DNA of 64,000 nt from Eledone cirrhosa (lineage: Eukaryota; Mollusca; Cephalopoda; Octopoda; Eledonidae): assembly GCA_964016885.1 (NCBI GenBank), contig OZ024742.1, positions 357,233,066-357,297,065 of the forward strand, given 5' to 3'. The position numbers and the translations under genes are program-made. Shown here one piece after another: positions 48,014 to 61,500 of the stretch; the first letter of the stretch is position 1, and each line of letters opens with the position of its first letter. The notes under the pieces were generated by a model. That model saw only the letters and a program-made list of their open reading frames with translations. It did no database searches and had not been told where the DNA came from.

Positions 48014-50985
48014 ACACCATGCTAGGTTGGTGGATTGGCAGTATTAGTAGAGAGTAGGACACCATGCTAGGGTGGTGGATTGGCAGTATTGGTAGAGGGT
48101 CGGACACCATGCTAGGGTGGTGGATTGGTAGTATTGGTAGAGAGTAGGACACCATGCTAGGGTGGTGGATTGGAAGTATTGGTAGAGGGCCTGACACCAT
48201 GCTAGGGTGGTGGATTGGTAGTATTGGTAGAGAGTAGGACACCATGCTAGGGTGGTGGATTGGCAGTATTGGTAGAGAGTAGGACACCATGCTAGGGTGG
48301 TGGATTGGCAGTATTGGTAGAGGGTCGGACACCGTGCTAGGGTGGTGGATTGGCAGTATTGGTAGAGAGTAGGACACCATGCTAGGGTGGTGGATTGGCA
48401 GTATTCTTAGAGAGTAGGACACCATGCTAGGGTGGTGGATTGGCAGTATTGGTAGAGAGTAGGACACCATGCTAGGGTGGTGGATTGGTAGTATTGGTAG
48501 AGGGTAGGACACCATGCTAGGGTGGTGGATTGGTAGTATTGGTAGAGGGTAGGACACCATGCTAGGGTGGTGGATTGGCAGTGCCGGTAGAGGGTAGGAC
48601 ACCATGCTAGGTTGGCGGATTGGCAGTATTGGTAGAGGGTAGGACACCATGCTAGCGTGGTGGATTGGTAGTGTCGGTAGAGGGTCGGCCACCATGCTAG
48701 GGTTGTGGATTGGTAATATTGGTAGAGGGTAGGACACCATGCTAGGGTGGTGGATTGGTAGTATTGGTAGAGGGTCGGTGACCATGTTAGGGTGGTGGAT
48801 TGGCAGGATTGGTAGAGGGTAGGAATCCATGCTAGGGTGGTGGATTGGTAGTATTGGTAGAGGGTAGGACACCATGCTAGATTGGTGGATTGGTAGTATT
48901 GGTAGAGAGTAGGACACCATGTTAGGGTGGTGGATTGGTAGTATTGGTAGAGTGTAGGACACCATGTTAGGGTGGTGGATTGGTAGTATTGGTAGAGGGT
49001 CGGACACCATGCTAGGGTGGTGGTTTGGTAGTGTCGGTATCGGGTAGGACACCATGCTAGGGTGGTGGATTGGCAGTATTCGTAGAGAGTAGGACACCAT
49101 GCTAGTGTGGTGGATTGGTAGTATTGGTAGAGAGTAGGACACCATGCTAGTGTGGTGGATTGGTAGTATTGGTAGAGAGTAGGACACCATGCTAGGGTGG
49201 TGGATTGGTAGTATTGGTATTGGGTAGGACACCATGCTAGGGTGGTGGATTGGTAGTATTGGTAGAGGGTCGGGCACCATGCTAGGGTGGTGGATTGGTA
49301 GTATTGGTAGAGGGTAGGACACCATCCTAGGGTGGTGGATTGGCAGTTTTGGTAGAGGGTTGGACACCATGCTAGGGTGGTGGATTGGTAGTATTGGTAG
49401 AGGGTAGGACACCATGCTAGGGTGGTGGATTGGTAGTATTGGTAGAGGGTAGGACACCATGCTAGGGTGGTGGATTGGTAGTGTTGGTAGAGGGTAGTAC
49501 ACCATGCTAGGGTGGTGGATTGGTAGTATTGGTAGAGGGCCGGACACCATGCTAGGGTGGTGGATTGGTAGTATTGGTAGAGGGTAGGACACCATGCTAG
49601 GGTGGTGGATTGGTAGTATTGGTAGAGGGTAGGGCACCATGCTAGGGTGGTGGATTGGTAGTATTGGTTGAGGGTCGGCCACCATGTTAGGGTGATGGAT
49701 TGGCAGTATTGGTAGAGGGTAGGACACCATGCTAGGGTGGTGGATTGGTAGTATTGGTAGAGGGTAGGACACCATGTTAGGGTGGTGGATTGGCAGTATT
49801 GGTAGAGGGTAGGACACCATGCTAGGGTGGTGGATTGCTAGTATTGGTAGAGGGTCGGCCACCATGTTTGGGTCGTGGAATGGCAGTATTGGTAGAGGGT
49901 AGGACACCATGCTAGGGTGGTGGATTGGCAGTATTGGTAGAGGGTAGGACACCATGCTAGGGTGGTGGATTGGTAGTATTGGTAGAGTGTCGGCCACCAT
50001 GTTTGGGTGGTGGAATGGCAGTATTGGTAGAGGGTAGGACACCATACTAGGGTGGTGGATTGGTAGTGTCGGTAGAGAGTAGGACACCATGCTAGGGTGG
50101 TGGATTGGCAGTATTGGTAGAGAGTAGGACACCATGCTAGGGTGGTGGATTGGTAGTATTGGTAGAGAGTAGGACACCATGTTAGGGTGGTGGATTGGTA
50201 GTATTCGTAGAGAGTAGGACACCATGTTAGGGTGGTGGATTGGTAGTAATGGAAGAGGGTAGGACACCATGCTAGGTTGGTGGATTGGCAGTATTAGTAG
50301 AGAGTAGGACACCATGCTAGGGTGGTGGATTGGCAGTATTGGTAGAGGGTCGGACACCATGCTAGGGTGGTGGATTGGTAGTATTGGTAGAGAGTAGGAC
50401 ACCATGCTAGGGTGGTGGATTGGAAGTATTGGTAGAGGGCCTGACACCATGCTAGGGTGGTGGATTGGTAGTATTGGTAGAGAGTAGGACACCATGCTAG
50501 GGTGGTGGATTGGCAGTATTGGTAGAGAGTAGGACACCATGCTAGGGTGGTGGATTGGCAGTATTGGTAGAGGGTCGGACACCGTGCTAGGGTGGTGGAT
50601 TGGCAGTATTGGTAGAGAGTAGGACACCATGCTAGGGTGGTGGATTGGCAGTATTCTTAGAGAGTAGGACACCATGCTAGGGTGGTGGATTGGCAGTATT
50701 GGTAGAGAGTAGGACACCATGCTAGGGTGGTGGATTGGTAGTATTGGTAGAGGGTAGGACACCATGCTAGGGTGGTGGATTGGCAGTACTGGTAGAGGGT
50801 TGCAAACCATGCTAGGGTGGTGGATTGGTAGGATTGGTAGAGGGTAGGGCACCATGCTAGGCTGTTGGATTGGTAGCATTGGTAGAGGGTAGGACACCAT
50901 GCTAGGGTGGTGGTTTGGCAGTGTTGGTAGAGGGTCGGACACCATGCTAGGGTGGTGGATGGCAGTGTTGGTAGAGGGTCGGACA
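48014..50985 (+). repeat. End of block Q and a further Q copy, matching 38.7-41.1 kb
   Basis: GTGCCGG at 48581 starts another Q. Its internal markers match 38727-41083 at offsets of 9,854 and later 9,899 bp. The 45-bp increase is one extra unit at about 48945 (GAGTGTAGGACACCATGTTA). The shared GTGGATGGCAG 44-bp end (50960 versus 41061) shows the two are copies of one ancestral block. Confidence 0.83.
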
Positions 50986-53900
50986 CCATGCTAGGGTGGT
51001 CGATTTGTAGTATTGGTAGAGGGTAGGACACCATCCTAGGGTGGTGGATTGGTAGTATTGGTAGAGGGTAGGACACAACGCTAGGGTGGTGGATTGGTAG
51101 TATTGGTAGAGGGTAGGACACCATGGTAGGGTGGTGGATTGGTAGTATTGGTAGAGAGTAGGACACCATGTTAGGGTGGTGGATTGGTAGTATTGGTAGA
51201 GGGTCGGACACCATGCTAGGCTGGTGGATTGGAAGTATTGGTAGAGGGCCTGTCACCATGCTAGGGTGGTGGATTGGCAGTAGTGGTAGAGGGTAGGACA
51301 CCATGCTAGGGTGGTGGATTGGTAGTAGTGGTAGAGAGTAGGACACCATGTTAGGGTGGTGGATTGGTAGTATTGGTAGAGGGTCGGCCACCGTGCTAGG
51401 GTGGTAGATTGGTAGTATTGGTAGAGGGTAGGACACAACGCTAGGGTGGTGGATTGGTAGTATTGGTAGAGGGTAGGATACCATGCTAGGGTGGTGGATT
51501 GGTAGTATTGGTAGAGAGTAGGACACCATGTTAGGGTGGTGGATTGGAAGTATTGGTAGAGGGCCTGTCACCATGCTAGGGTGGTGGATTGGTAGTAGTG
51601 GTAGAGAGTAGGACACCATGCTAGGGTGGTGGATTGGTAGTAGTGGTAGAGGGTAGGACACCATGCTAGGGTGGTGGATTGGTAGTAGTGGTAGAGAGTA
51701 GGACACCATGCTAGGGTGGTGGATTGGTAGTAGTGGTAGAGGGTAGGAAACCATGCTAGGATGGTGGATTGGTTGTATTAGTAGAGGGTCGGCCACCGTG
51801 CTAGGGTGGTAGATTGGTAGTATTGGTAGAGGGTAGGACACAACGCTAGGGTGGTGGATTGGTAGTATTGGTAGAGGGTAGGATACCATGCTAGGGTGGT
51901 GGATTGGTAGTATTGGTAGAGAGTAGGACACCATGTTAGGGTGGTGGATTGGTAGTATTGGTAGAGGGTCGGACACCATGCTAGGGTGCTGGATTGGTAG
52001 TGTCGGTATAGGGTAGGACACCATGCTAAGGTGGTGGATTGGCAGTATTGGTAGAGAGTAGGACACCATGCTAGTGTGGTGGATTGGTAGTATTGGTAGA
52101 GAGTAGGACACCATGTTAGGGTGGTGGATTGGTAGTATTGGTAGAGGGTCGGACACCATGCTAGGGTGCTGGATGGGTAGTGTCGGAATAGGGTAGGACA
52201 CCATGCTAGGGTGGTGGATTGGCAGTATTGGTAGTGAGTAGGACACCATGCCAGGGTGGTGGATTGGTAGTATTGGTAGAGAGTAGGACACCATGCTAGG
52301 GTGGTGGATTGGTAGTATTGGTAGAGAGTAGGACACCATGCTAGGGTGGTGGATTGGCAGTATTGGTAGAGGGTTGGACACCATGCTAGGGTGGTGGATT
52401 GGTAGTATTGGTAGAGGGTCGGACACCATGCTAGGGTGGAGACTTGGTAGTATTGGTAGAGTGTAGAACAACATGCTAGGGCGGTGGATTGGCAGTACTG
52501 GTAGAGGGTTGGAAACCATGCTAGGGTGGTGGATTGGCAGTATTGGTAGAAGGTCGGACACCATGCTAGGGTGGTAGTTTGGCAGTGTTGGTAGAGGGTC
52601 GGCCACCATGCTAGGGTGGTGGATTGGTAGTATTGTTAGAGAGTAGGACACCATGTTAGGGTGGTGGATTGGTAGAGTCGGTAGAGAGTAGGACACCATG
52701 CTAGGGTGGTGGATTAGTAGTGTTGGTAGAGAGTAGGACACCATGCTAGGGTGGTGGTTTGGCATTGTTGGTAGAGGGTCGGCCACCATGCTAGGGTGGT
52801 GGATTGGTAGTGTTGGTAGAGAGTAGGCCACCATGCTAGGGTGGTGGTTTGGCAGTATTGGTAGAGGGTAGGACACCATGCTAGGGTGTTGGATTGGTCG
52901 TATTGGTAGAGAGTAGGACACCATGCTAGGGTGGTGGATTGGCAGTATTGGTAGAGGGTTGGACACCGTGCTAGGGTCGTGGTTTGGCAGTATTGGTAGA
53001 GGGTCGGACACCATGCTAGGGTGGTGGCTTGGCAGTGTCGGTAGAGGGTCGGACGCCATGCTAGGGTGGTGGTTTGGTAGTATTGGTAGAGAGTAGGACA
53101 CCATGCTAGGATGGTGGATTGGTAGTGTCGGTAGAGGGTCGGACGCCATGCTAGGGTGGTGGATTGGTAGTATCGGTAGAGGATCGGACACCATGCTAGG
53201 ATGGTGGATTGGTAGTGTCGGAAGAGGGTAGGACACCATGCTAGGCTGGTGGATTGGCAGTATTGGTAGTGAGTAGGACACCATGCTAGGGTGGTGGATT
53301 GGTAGTTTTGGTATACAGTAGGACACCATGTTAGGGTGGTGGATTGGTAGTATTGGTAGAGGGTAGGCCACCATGCAAGGGTGGTGGATTGGTAGTATTG
53401 GTAGAGAGTAGGACACCATGCTAGGGTGGTGGATTGGTAGTATTGGTAGAGAGTAGGACACCATGTTAGGGTGGTGGATTTGTAGTATTGGTAGTGAGTA
53501 GGACACCATGCTAAAGTGGTGGATTGGTAGTGTCGGTAGAGGGTAGAACACCATGCTAGGGTGGTAGATTGGCAGTATTGGTAGAGAGTAGGACACCATG
53601 CCAGGGTGGTGGATTGGTAGTATTGTTAGAGGGTAGGACACCATGTTAGGGTCTTGGATTGGTAGTATTGGTAGAGGGTAGGACACCATGTTAGGGTCTT
53701 GGATTGGTAGTATTGGTAGAGGGTAGGACACCATGTTAGGGTCTTGGATTGGTAGTATTGGTAGAGGGTCGGACACCATGCTAGTGTGGTGGATTGGTAG
53801 TGTCGGTAGAGAGTAGGACACCATGCTAGGGTGGTGGATTGGTAGTATTGGTAGAGGGTAGGACACCATGTTAGGGTCTTGGATTGGTAGTATTGGTAGA

Positions 53901-54490
53901 GGGTCGGACACCATGCTAGGGTGGTGGATTGGTAGTGTCGGTAGAGAGTAGGACACCATGCTAGGGTGGTGGATTGGCAGTATTGGTAGAGAGTAGGACA
54001 CCATGCTAGGGTGGTGGATTGGTAGTATTGTTAGAGAGTAGGACACCATTTTAGGGTGGTGGATTGGTAGTATTGGTAGAGAGTAGGACACCATGTTAGG
54101 GTGGTGGATTGGTAGTATTGGAAGAGGGTAGGACACCATGCTAGGGTGGTGGATTGGCAGTATTAGTAGAGAGTAGGACACCATGCTAGGGTGGTGGATT
54201 GGCAGTATTGGTAGAGGGTCGGACACCATGCTAGGGTGGTGTTTTGGTAGTATTGGTAGAGAGTAGGACACCATGCTAGGGTGGTGAATTGGCAGTATTG
54301 GTAGAGAGTAGGACACCATGCTAGGGTGGTGGATTGGCAGTATTGGTAGAGGGTCGGACACCATGCTAGGGTGGTGGATTGGCAGTATTGGTAGAGAGTA
54401 GGACACCATGCTAGGGTGGTGGATTGGCAGTATTGGTAGAGAGTAGGACACCATGCAAGGGTGGTGGATTGGCAGTATTGGTAGAGATTA
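50986..54490 (+). repeat. Mosaic array domain with local amplifications
   Basis: Local repeats include GGACACAACGCTAGGG at 51071, 51431 and 51836 (8 and 9 units apart) and a run of GTAGTAGTGG units at 51.28-51.75 kb. 52.4-53.6 kb carries GTAGAACAACATGCTAGGGC, GATGG/GTTGGAAACC, GCTAGGGTCGTGG and GGCTTGGCAGTG. The same markers recur near 22.2-23.1 kb and 56.4-57.8 kb. 51.75-52.4 kb matches 55.62-56.3 kb at an offset of 3,870 bp (86 units). Confidence 0.8.
53641..53775 (+). repeat. Three consecutive copies of one variant unit
   Basis: Three adjacent units each carry TTAGGGTCTTGGATTGG (TTAGGG at 53646, 53691 and 53736), a variant seen once more nearby (about 53871). Neighbouring units lack GTCTTGG, so this is single-unit amplification caught at an early stage. 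Confidence 0.85.
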
Positions 54491-55520
54491 GGACACCATG
54501 CTAGGGTGGCGGATTGGCAGTATTGGTAGAGAGTAGGACACCATGCTAGGGTGGTGGATTGGTAGTATTGGTAGAGGGTAGGACACCATGCTAGGGTGGT
54601 GGATTGGCAGTACTGGTAGAGGGTTGCAAACCATGCTAGGGTGGTGGATTGGTAGGATTGGTAGAGGGTAGGGCACCATGCTAGGCTGTTGGATTGGTAG
54701 GATTGGTAGAGGGTAGGACACCATGCTAGGGTGGTGGTTTGGCAGTGTTGGTAGAGGGTCGGACACCATGCTAGAGTGGTGGTTTGGCAGTGTTGGTAGA
54801 GGGTCGGACACCATGCTAGGGTGGTGGATTTGTAGTATTGGTAGAGGGTAGGACACCATCCTAGGGTGGTGGATTGGAAGTATTGGTAGAGGGCCTGACA
54901 CCATGCCAGGGTGGTGGATTGGTAGTATTGGTAGAGAGTAGGACACCATGCTAGGGTGGTGGATTGGCAGTATTGGTAGAGAGTAGGACACCATGCTAGG
55001 GTGGTGGATTGGCAGTATTGGTAGAGGGTCGGACACCATGCTAGGGTGGTGGATTGGCAGTATTGGTAGAGAGTAGGACACCATGCTAGGATGGTGGATT
55101 GGCAGTATTCGTAGAGAGTAGGACACCATGCTAGGGTGGTGGATTGGCAGTATTGGTAGAGAGTAGGACACCATGCTAGGGTGGCGGATTGGCAGTATTG
55201 GTAGAGAGTAGGACACCATGCTAGGGTGGTGGATTCGTAGTATTGGTAGAGGGTAGGACACCATGCTAGGGTGGTGGATTGGCAGTACTGGTAGAGGGTT
55301 GCAAACCATGCTAGGGTGGTGGATTGGTAGGATTGGTAGAGGGTAGGGCACCATGCTAGGCTGTTGGATTGGTAGGATTGGTAGAGGGTAGGACACCATG
55401 CTAGGGTGGTGGTTTGGCAGTGTTGATAGAGGGTCGGACACCATGCTAGGGTGGTGGTTTGGCAGTGTTGGTAGAGGGTCGGACACCATGCTAGGGTGGT
55501 CGATTTGTAGTATTGGTAGA
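54490..55520 (+). repeat. 675-bp (15-unit) local duplication
   Basis: GGGTGGCGG, CAGTACTGGTAGAGGGTTGC, GGCTGTTGG and paired GGTTTGGCAGTGTTGG units at 54.50-54.83 kb recur at 55.18-55.51 kb with a shift of 675 bp. The same cluster ends the blocks at 41.06 and 50.96 kb, so it is an old block end that was duplicated again here. Confidence 0.82.
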
Positions 55521-58500
55521 GTTTAGGACACCATGCTAGGGTGGTGGATTGGTAGTAGTGGTAGAGGGTCGGCGACCATGTTAGGGTGGTGGATTGGCAG
55601 TATTGGTAGAGGGTAGGAAACCATGCTAGGATGGTGGATTGGTTGTATTAGTAGAGGGTCGGCCACCATGCTAGGGTGGTAGATTGGTAGTATTGGTAGA
55701 GGGTAGGACACCATGCTAGGGTGGTGGATTGGTAGTATTGGTAGAGGGTAGGACACCTTGCTAGGGTGGTGGATTGGTAGTATTGGTAGAGAGTAGGACA
55801 CCATGTTAGGGTGGTGGATTGGTAGTATTGGTAGAGGGTCGGACACCATGCTAGGGTGCTGGATTGGTAGTGTCGGTATAGGGTAGGACACCATGCTAGG
55901 GTGGTGGATTGGCAGTATTGGTAGAGAGTAGGACACCATGCTAGTGTGGTGGATTGGTAGTATTGGTAGAGAGTAGGACACCATGTTAGGGTGGTGGATT
56001 GGTAGTATTGGTAGAGGGTCGGACACCATGCTAGGTTGCTGGATGGGTAGTGTCGGTATTGGGTAGGACACCATGCTAGGGTGGTGGATTGGCAGTATTG
56101 GTAGTGAGTAGGACACCATGCCAGGGTGGTGGATTGGCAGTATTGGTAGAGGGTAGGACACCATGCTAGGGTGGTGGATTGGTAGTATTGGTAGAGAGTA
56201 GGACACCATGCTAGGGTGGTGGATTGGCAGTATTGGTAGAGGGTTGGACACCATGCTAGGGTGGTGGATTGGTAGTATTGGTAGAGGGTCGGACACCATG
56301 CTAGGGTGGTGACTTGGTAGTATTGGTAGTGGGTTGGACACCATGCTAGGGTGGTGTATTGCTAGTATTGTCAGAGGGTTGGACACCCTGCTAGGGTGGT
56401 GGATTGGTAGTGTCGGTAGAGAGTAGGACACCATGCGAGTGTGGTGGATTGGTAGTATTGGTAGAGTGTAGAACAACATGCTAGGGCGGTGGATTGCAGT
56501 GTCAGTAGAGGGTCGGACACCATGCTAGGGTGGTGGATTGGCAGTACTGGTAGAGGGTTGGAAACCATGCTAGGGTGGTGGATTGTCAGTATTGGTAGAG
56601 GGTCGGACACCATGCTAGGATGGTAGATTGGCAGTGTTGGTAGAGGGTCTGCCACCATGCTAGGGTGGTGGATTGGTAGTATTGTTAGAGAGTAGGACAC
56701 CATGTTAGGGTGGTGGATTGGTAGAGTCGGTAGAGAGTAGGACACCATGCTAGGGTGGTGGATTAGTAGTGTTGGTAGAGAGTAGGACACCATGCTAGGG
56801 TGGTGGATTGGCAGTACTGGTAGAGGGATGGAAACCATGCTAGGGTGGTGGATTGGCAGTATTGGTAGAGAGTCGGACACCATGCTAGGGTGGTGGTTTG
56901 GCATTGTTGGTAGAGGGTCGGCCACCATGCTAGGGTGGTGGATTGGTAGTGTTGGTAGAGAGTAGGCCACCATGCTAGGGTGGTGGTTTGGCAGTATTGG
57001 TAGAGGATAGGACACCATGCTAGGGTGGTGGATTGGTCGTATTGGTAGAGAGTAGGACACCATGCTAGGGTGGTGGATTGGCAGTATTGGTAGAGGGTTG
57101 GACACCATGCTAGGGTCGTGGTTTGGCAGTATTGGTAGAGGGTCGGACACCATGCTAGGGTGGTGGCTTGGCAGTGTCGGTAGAGGGTCGGACGCCATGC
57201 TAGGGTGGTGGTTTTGTAGTATTGGTAGAGAGTATGACACCATGCTAGGGTGGTGGATTGGTAGTATTGGTAGAGGGTAGGACACCATGCTAGGGTGGTG
57301 GATTGGTAGTATTGGTAGAGAGTAGGACACCATGTTAGCGTGGTGGATTGGTAGTATTGGTAGAGGGTCGGACACCATGCTAGGGTGGTGGATTGGTAGT
57401 GTCGGAAGAGTGTAGGACACCATGCTAGGCTGGTGGATTGGCAGTATTGGTAGAGAGTAGGACACCATGCTAGGGTGGTGGATTGGTAGTTTTGGTATAC
57501 AGTAGGACACCATGTTAGGGTGGTGGATTGGTAGTATTGGTAGAGGGTAGGACACCATGCAAGGGTGGTGGATTGGTAGTATTGGTAGAGAGTAGGACAC
57601 CATGTTAGGGTGGTGGATTGGCAGTATTGGTAGAGGGTAGGACACCATGCTAGGGTGGTGGATTGGTAGTATTGGTAGAGAGTAGGACACCATGTTAGGG
57701 TGGTGGATTTGTAGTATTGGTAGTGAGTAGGACACCATGCTAAAGTGGTGGATTGGTAGTGTCGGTAGAGGGTAGGACACCATGCTAGGCTGGTGGATTG
57801 GCAGTATTGTTAGAGAGTAGGACACCATGCTAGGGTGGTGGATTGGTAGTTTTGGTATACAGTAGGACACCATGTTAGGGTGGTGGATTGGTAGTATTGG
57901 TAGAGGGTAGGACACCATGCCAGGGTGGTGGATTGGTAGTATTGGTAGAGTGTAGGACACCATGCTAGGGTGGTGGATTGGTAGTATTGGTAGAGGGTCG
58001 GACACCATGCTAGGGTGGTGGATTGGTAGTGTCGGTAGAGGGTAGGACACCATGCTAGGGTGGTGGATTGGCAGTTTTGGTAGAGAGTAGGACACCATGC
58101 TAGGGTGGTGGATTGGTAGTATTGGTAGAGAGTAGGGCACCATGTTAGGGTGGTGGATTGGTAGTATTGGTAGAGCGTAGGACACCATGCAAGGGTGGTG
58201 GATTGGTAGTATTGGTAGAGGGTAGGACACCATGCTAGGGTGGTGGATTGGTAGTATTGGTAGAGAGTAGGACACCATGCTAGGGTGGTGGATTGGTAGT
58301 GCCGGTAGAGGGTAGAACACCATGCTAGGGTGGTAGATTGGCAGTATTGTTAGAGAGTAGGACACCATGCTAGCGTGGTGGATTGGTAGTGTCGGTAGAG
58401 AGTAGGACACCAAGCTAGGGGGGTGGATTGGCAGTATTGGTAGAGAGTAGCACACCATTCTAGGGTGGTGGATTGGCAGTATTGGTAGAGGTTAGGACAC

Positions 58501-61500
58501 CATGCCAGGGTGGTGGATTGGCAGCATTGGTAGAGAGTAGGACACCATGCTAGGGTGGTGGATTGGCAGTATTGGTAGAGAGTAGGACACCATGCTAGGG
58601 TGGTGGATTGGTAGTATTGGTAGAGGGTAGGACACCATGCTAGGGTGGTGGATTGGTAGTATTGGTAGAGGGTAGGACACCATGATAGGGTGGTGGATTG
58701 GGAGTATTGGTAGAGAGTAGGACACCATGCTAGGGTCGTGGATTGGTAGTATTGGTAGAGAGTAGGACCCCATGTTAGGGTGGTGGATTGGTAGTATTTT
58801 TAGAGGGTAGGACACCATGCAAGGGTTGTGGATTGGTAGTATTGGTAGAGAGTAGGACACCATGTTAGGGTGGTGGATTGGCAGTATTGGTAGAGGGTCT
58901 GACACCATGCTAGGGTGGTGGTTTGGTAGTATTGGTAGAGGGTCGGACACCATGCTAGGGTGGTGGCTTGGCAGTGTCGGTAGAGGGTCGGACACCATGC
59001 TAGGGTGGTGGTTTGGTAGTATTGGTAGAGGGTATGACACCATGCTAGGGTGGTGGATTGGTAGTATTGGTAGATGGTAGGACACCATACTAGAGTGGTG
59101 GATTGGTAGTATTGGTAGAGAGTAGGACACCATGCTAAGGTGGTGGATTGGTAGTGTCGGTAGAGGGTAGGACACCATGATAGGGTGGTGGATTGGGAGT
59201 ATTGGTAGAGAGTAGGACACCATGCTAGGGTCGTGGATTGGTAGTATTGGTAGAGTGTAGGACACCATGTTAGGGTGGTGGATTGGTAGTATTGGTAGAG
59301 AGTAGGACACCATGTTAGGGTGGTGGATTGGTAGTATTGGTAGAGGGTAGGACACCATGCAAGGGTGGTGGATTGGTAGTATTGGTAGAGAGTAGTACAC
59401 CATGTTAGGGTGGTGGATTGGCAGTATTGGTAGAGGGTAGGACACCATGTTAGGGTGGTGGATTTGTAGTATTGGTAGAGAGTAGGACACCATGCTAAAG
59501 TGGTGGATTGGTAGTGTCGGTAGAGGGTAGAACACCATGCTAGGGTGGTAGATTGGGCAGTATTGGTAGAGAGTAGGACACCATGCTAGCGTGGTGGATT
59601 GGTATTTTCAGAAGAGAGTAGGACACCATGCTAGCGTGGTGGATTGGCAGTATTGGTAGGGAGTAGCACACCATTCTAGGGTGGTGGATTGGCAGTGCCG
59701 GTAGAGTGTAGGACACCATGCTAGGGTGGTGGATTGGCAGTATTGGTAGAGTGTAGGACACCATGCTAGCGTGGTGGATTGGTAGTGTCGGTAGAGAGTA
59801 GGACACCATGCTAGGGTGGTTGATTGGCTGTATTGGTAGAGAGTAGCACACCATTCTAGGGTGGTGGTTTGGCAGTGCCGGTAGAGGGTAGGACACCATG
59901 CTAGGTTGGCGGATTGGTATTATTGGTAGAGGGTCGGCCACCATGCTAGGGTTGTGGATTGGTAATATTGGTAGAGGGTAGGACACCATGCTAGGGTTGT
60001 GGATTGGTAATATTGTTAGAGGGTAGGACACCATGCTAGGGTGGTGGATTGGTATTATTGGTAGAGGGTAGGACAACATGCTTGGGTGGTGGATTGGTAT
60101 TATTGGTAGAGGGTCGGCCACCATGCTCGGGTTGTGGATTGGTAATATTGGTAGAGGTTAGGACACCATGCTAGGGTGGTGGATTGGTAGTATTGGTAGA
60201 GGGTCGGCGACCATGTTAGGGTGGTGGATTGGCAGGATTGGTAGAGGGTAGGAATCCATGCTAGGGTGGTGGATTGGTAGTATTGGTAGAGGGTAGGACA
60301 CCATGCTAGATTGGTGGATTGGTAGTATTGGTAGAGAGTAGGACACCATGTTAGGGTGGTGGATTGGTAGTATTGGTAGAGGGTCGGACACCATGCTAGG
60401 GTGGTGGATTGGTAGTGTTGGTATCGGGTAGGACACCATGCTAGGGTGGTGGATTGGCAGTATTCGTAGAGAGTAGGACACCATGCTAGTGTGGTGGATT
60501 GGTAGTATTGGTAGAGAGTAGGACACCATGTTAGGGTGGTGGATTGGCAGTATTGGTAGAGAGTAGGACACCATGCTAGGGTGGTGGATTGGCAGTATTG
60601 GTAGAGGGTAGGACACCATGCTAGGGTGGTGGATTGGCAGTATTGGTAGAGAGTAGGACACCATGTTAGGGTGGTGGATTGGCAGTATGGTAGAGAGTAG
60701 GACACCATGCTAGGGTGGTGGATTGGTAGTATTGGTAGAGAGTAGGACACCATGCTAGGGTGGTGGATTGGCAGTATTGGTAGAGGGTTGGACACCATGC
60801 TAGGGTCGTGGTTTGGCAGTATTGGTTGAGGGTCGGACACCATGCTAGGGTGGTGGCTTGGCAGTGTCGGTAGAGGGTCGGACACCATGCTAGGGTGGTG
60901 GTTTGGTAGTATTGGTAGAGGGTATGACATCATGCTAGGGTGGTGGATTGGTAGTATTGGTAGAGGGTAGGACACCATGCTAGGGTGGTGGATTGGTAGT
61001 ATTGGTAGAGAGTAGGACACAATGTTAGGGTGGTGGATTGGTAGTATATATAGAGGGTCGGACACCATGCTAGGGTGGTGGATTGGTAGTGTTGGTAGAG
61101 GGTAGGACACCATGATAGGGTGGTGGATTAGCAGTATTGGTAGAGAGTAGGACACCATGCGAGTGTGGTGGATTGGTAGTATTGGTAGAGTGTAGAACAA
61201 CATGCTAGGGCGGTGAATTGGCAGTGTCAGTAGAGGGTCGGACACCATGCTCGGGTGGTGGTTTGGCAGTGTTACTGGAGGGTCGGACACCATGCTAGGG
61301 TGGTGGTTTGACAGTGTCGGTAGAGGGTCGGATACCATGCTAGGGTGGTGGATTGGCAGTACTGGTAGAGGGTTGCAAACCATGCTAGCGTGGTGGATTG
61401 GCACTATTGGTAGAGGGTCGGACACCATGCTAGGGTGGTGGTTTGGCAGTGTTGGTAGAGGGTCGGCCACCATGCTAGGGTGGTGGATTGGTAGTATTGG

